From an uncultured Desulfuromonadales bacterium (GTDB lineage: Bacteria > Desulfobacterota > Desulfuromonadia > Geobacterales > CAIOGM01): a stretch of 32,189 nucleotides of DNA. The notes under the pieces are model-generated. The model did no database searches. It saw only the letters and a program-made list of their open reading frames with translations, and had not been told where the DNA came from. Where the stretch lies: positions 1-32,189 of the forward strand of contig CAIYUY010000210.1 in NCBI GenBank assembly GCA_903929485.1, in the 5' to 3' direction. The position numbers were made by a program, and so were the translations under genes. Of this stretch, positions 31,107 through 32,189 are shown one piece after another. Positions within the stretch are counted from its first letter, which is position 1. Every line of letters begins with the position of its first letter.

Positions 31107-31508
31107 CTACGGGGCTATCCGACTCCCTGTGCCACATTTGCCTTTCTCCCTTTTCGGTTGTCCGGCATACTCCCCTTTCGGGAAGAGGCGCAGGGCCTCC
31201 CGGGTTGCCGCATAATCACAATATCAGATATGCCATGGTCTTTGACCCCGAAGAAGCAAACATCGCCTTGCCATTAGCGGCGATGTTCATGTTGACTTCC
31301 ACCGTAACAAGAGTGTCGTCCTTCTCAATGTGACGCATTACGAGGCTCAATCCCTTCAACCTTTCGGCTTACGGCCTACCTGTTCGCTATCCTACGCTTA
31401 AAGTCTGCTGTTACCAGCAGACCTCCAAGGACTCGCTACCCGGTGGCTGGCCAGCCTTCCGGGGCGGGATTCGCACCCGCTTGATTATACGACATTGCCC
31501 GGCCGCAC
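31107..31508 (-). mobile_element. Group II intron, truncated 5' part without maturase
   Basis: Read on the minus strand, the segment opens with GTGCG at 31508, the group II intron 5' consensus. It is followed by GCGGGTGCGAATCCCGC, a long GTCTGCTG/CAGCAGAC stem capped by GTAA, and GCGAACAGG...GTAAGCCGAAAGGTTGAAGG, all in the style of domain I. Near the other end are CCCGGGAGGCCCTGC and GGGAGTCGGATAGCCCCGTAG, the sequence that usually stands shortly before the ltrA-type reverse-transcriptase gene. That gene, and domains V and VI, are missing: the tandem repeat follows at once. Identification is by motif memory, with no covariance search. Confidence 0.72.
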
Positions 31509-31644
31509 TGTTACCAGCGTTATATGTTATTTAGAGCAACGGTTCTCTCCCCGGAGTCTATCGAAAAAAAGCTTATCATATCAGTATTGTATTTCTATTG
31601 TCACCTGTAGTTGAATATAATTTTCAACAGGACAGGAGGACATC

Positions 31645-32097
31645 ATGAACCTCGAAAACGAAAGACTGGAACTGTTCAAGGGAATCAGATCATCACTTAG
31701 AGGCTCCGAAAAACACTTGCTGGTTGGTATCGATGCCGCGAAGAACAACCATCACGCTTTTTTCGGTACTCACAACGGACGAACGCTACGGAAAAACTCG
31801 GTCTTTGATAACAGCATTCAGGGTTTTGAAAGCGTTCGCACCTTAGCCAAGGATATTCAGAACCGATATGGCTTGGACGAAGTCGTGTACGGCTTGGAAC
31901 CGACGGCATCCTACCACAAACCGCTGGCCGAATACTTGATCCGCCAAGGTGAACACGTGGTCTATGTTTCCAACGTGGCGGTCGTTAAAAATCGTGCGCT
32001 TTTGGATGGCCGTTGGGACAAGAATGATAAAAAAGATGCCGCCAATGTCGGTCGTTGTCAAGGAAGTTGTCGCATTTCCTATGCAGCCTTGTTTTGA
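31645..32097 (+). pseudogene. IS110-family transposase, interrupted after about 135 codons
   Basis: IS110 elements move by a DEDD transposase guided by a bridge RNA made from their non-coding end. The N-terminal RuvC-like domain is present: Asp30 in LLVGIDAAK, Glu85 in GLEPTASYH, and Asp128/Asp131 in DKNDKKDAAN. GGAGG lies five bases before the ATG. After NV (residue 135) the family continuation (usually ADLI-type sequence) is replaced by unrelated residues and a stop at 32095-32097. Full-length members are about 320-450 residues with a C-terminal serine domain, which is absent from the window. A different frame (ATG at 32045) stays open to the window end. Confidence 0.85.
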
Positions 32098-32189
32098 ATT
32101 GTCGTACCGTTTTGAGTCGATTTCTGCGGGTTCAAGCAGACCACCGTTGGTCGATTCCAGTTGCGGCACTTACCTGACCACCGCTCGGG

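Noticed and set aside
31083-31277. Plus-strand frame of 64 codons in the intron-like segment
   Set aside because: It lies over structured intron-type RNA sequence on the other strand, has no ribosome-binding site, and is explained by lack of stops in GC-rich repeats.
31843-32169. Minus-strand frame of 108 codons across the IS110 transposase end
   Set aside because: It is antisense to the DEDD domain for most of its length and shows no family features.

Overview
The window carries most of the transcription/translation super-cluster of a Gram-negative bacterium, almost entirely on the minus strand, followed at its high-coordinate end by a small envelope-type operon and a short stretch of broken mobile DNA. 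The organism is most likely a deltaproteobacterium of the Desulfuromonadales/Geobacter type. This is inferred from gene order, from L24 with a C-terminal zinc-ribbon-like tail, from the zinc form of S14, and from the RpoC and L10 N-termini; no 16S rRNA is present to confirm it.

Reading in the direction of transcription (high to low coordinates): 31645-32189 (plus strand) holds the start of an IS110-family transposase that loses its family sequence after about 135 codons. 31107-31508 (minus) looks like the 5' part of a group II intron, cut off before its maturase gene. 30978-31106 is a GC-rich tandem repeat, and 30640-30970 holds gene scraps. An operon of a YfhO-like membrane protein, a family-2 glycosyltransferase and a TrmN6-like methyltransferase spans 30246-26329.

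A near-consensus sigma-70 promoter at 26251-26223 then starts tRNA-Thr(TGT), tRNA-Tyr(GTA), tRNA-Gly(TCC), tRNA-Thr(GGT) and tufB, the same order as the E. coli thrU-tyrU-glyT-thrT-tufB operon. rpmG, tRNA-Trp(CCA), secE, nusG, rplK, rplA, an L10 leader, rplJ, rplL, rpoB and rpoC follow. A second strong promoter at 12328-12300 drives rpsL, rpsG, fusA and tufA. The S10 operon (rpsJ-rplC-rplD-rplW-rplB-rpsS-rplV-rpsC-rplP-rpmC-rpsQ) and the spc operon (rplN-rplX-rplE-rpsN-rpsH-rplF-rplR-rpsE) complete the window; rpsE is cut by the left edge.

The cluster makes ribosomal proteins, both large RNA polymerase subunits, elongation factors Tu and G, NusG and SecE. Points of note are: a heptanucleotide-periodic palindrome directly downstream of each tuf gene, with a related one between rpoB and rpoC; three TTG starts (rpsC, rplJ, rpoC) fixed by Shine-Dalgarno position; two tuf genes with the same protein but clearly different synonymous codons; a 12-bp hairpin between rplL and rpoB; and the layered mobile-element remnants at the right end. 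I found no defence system, biosynthetic cluster or CRISPR array.
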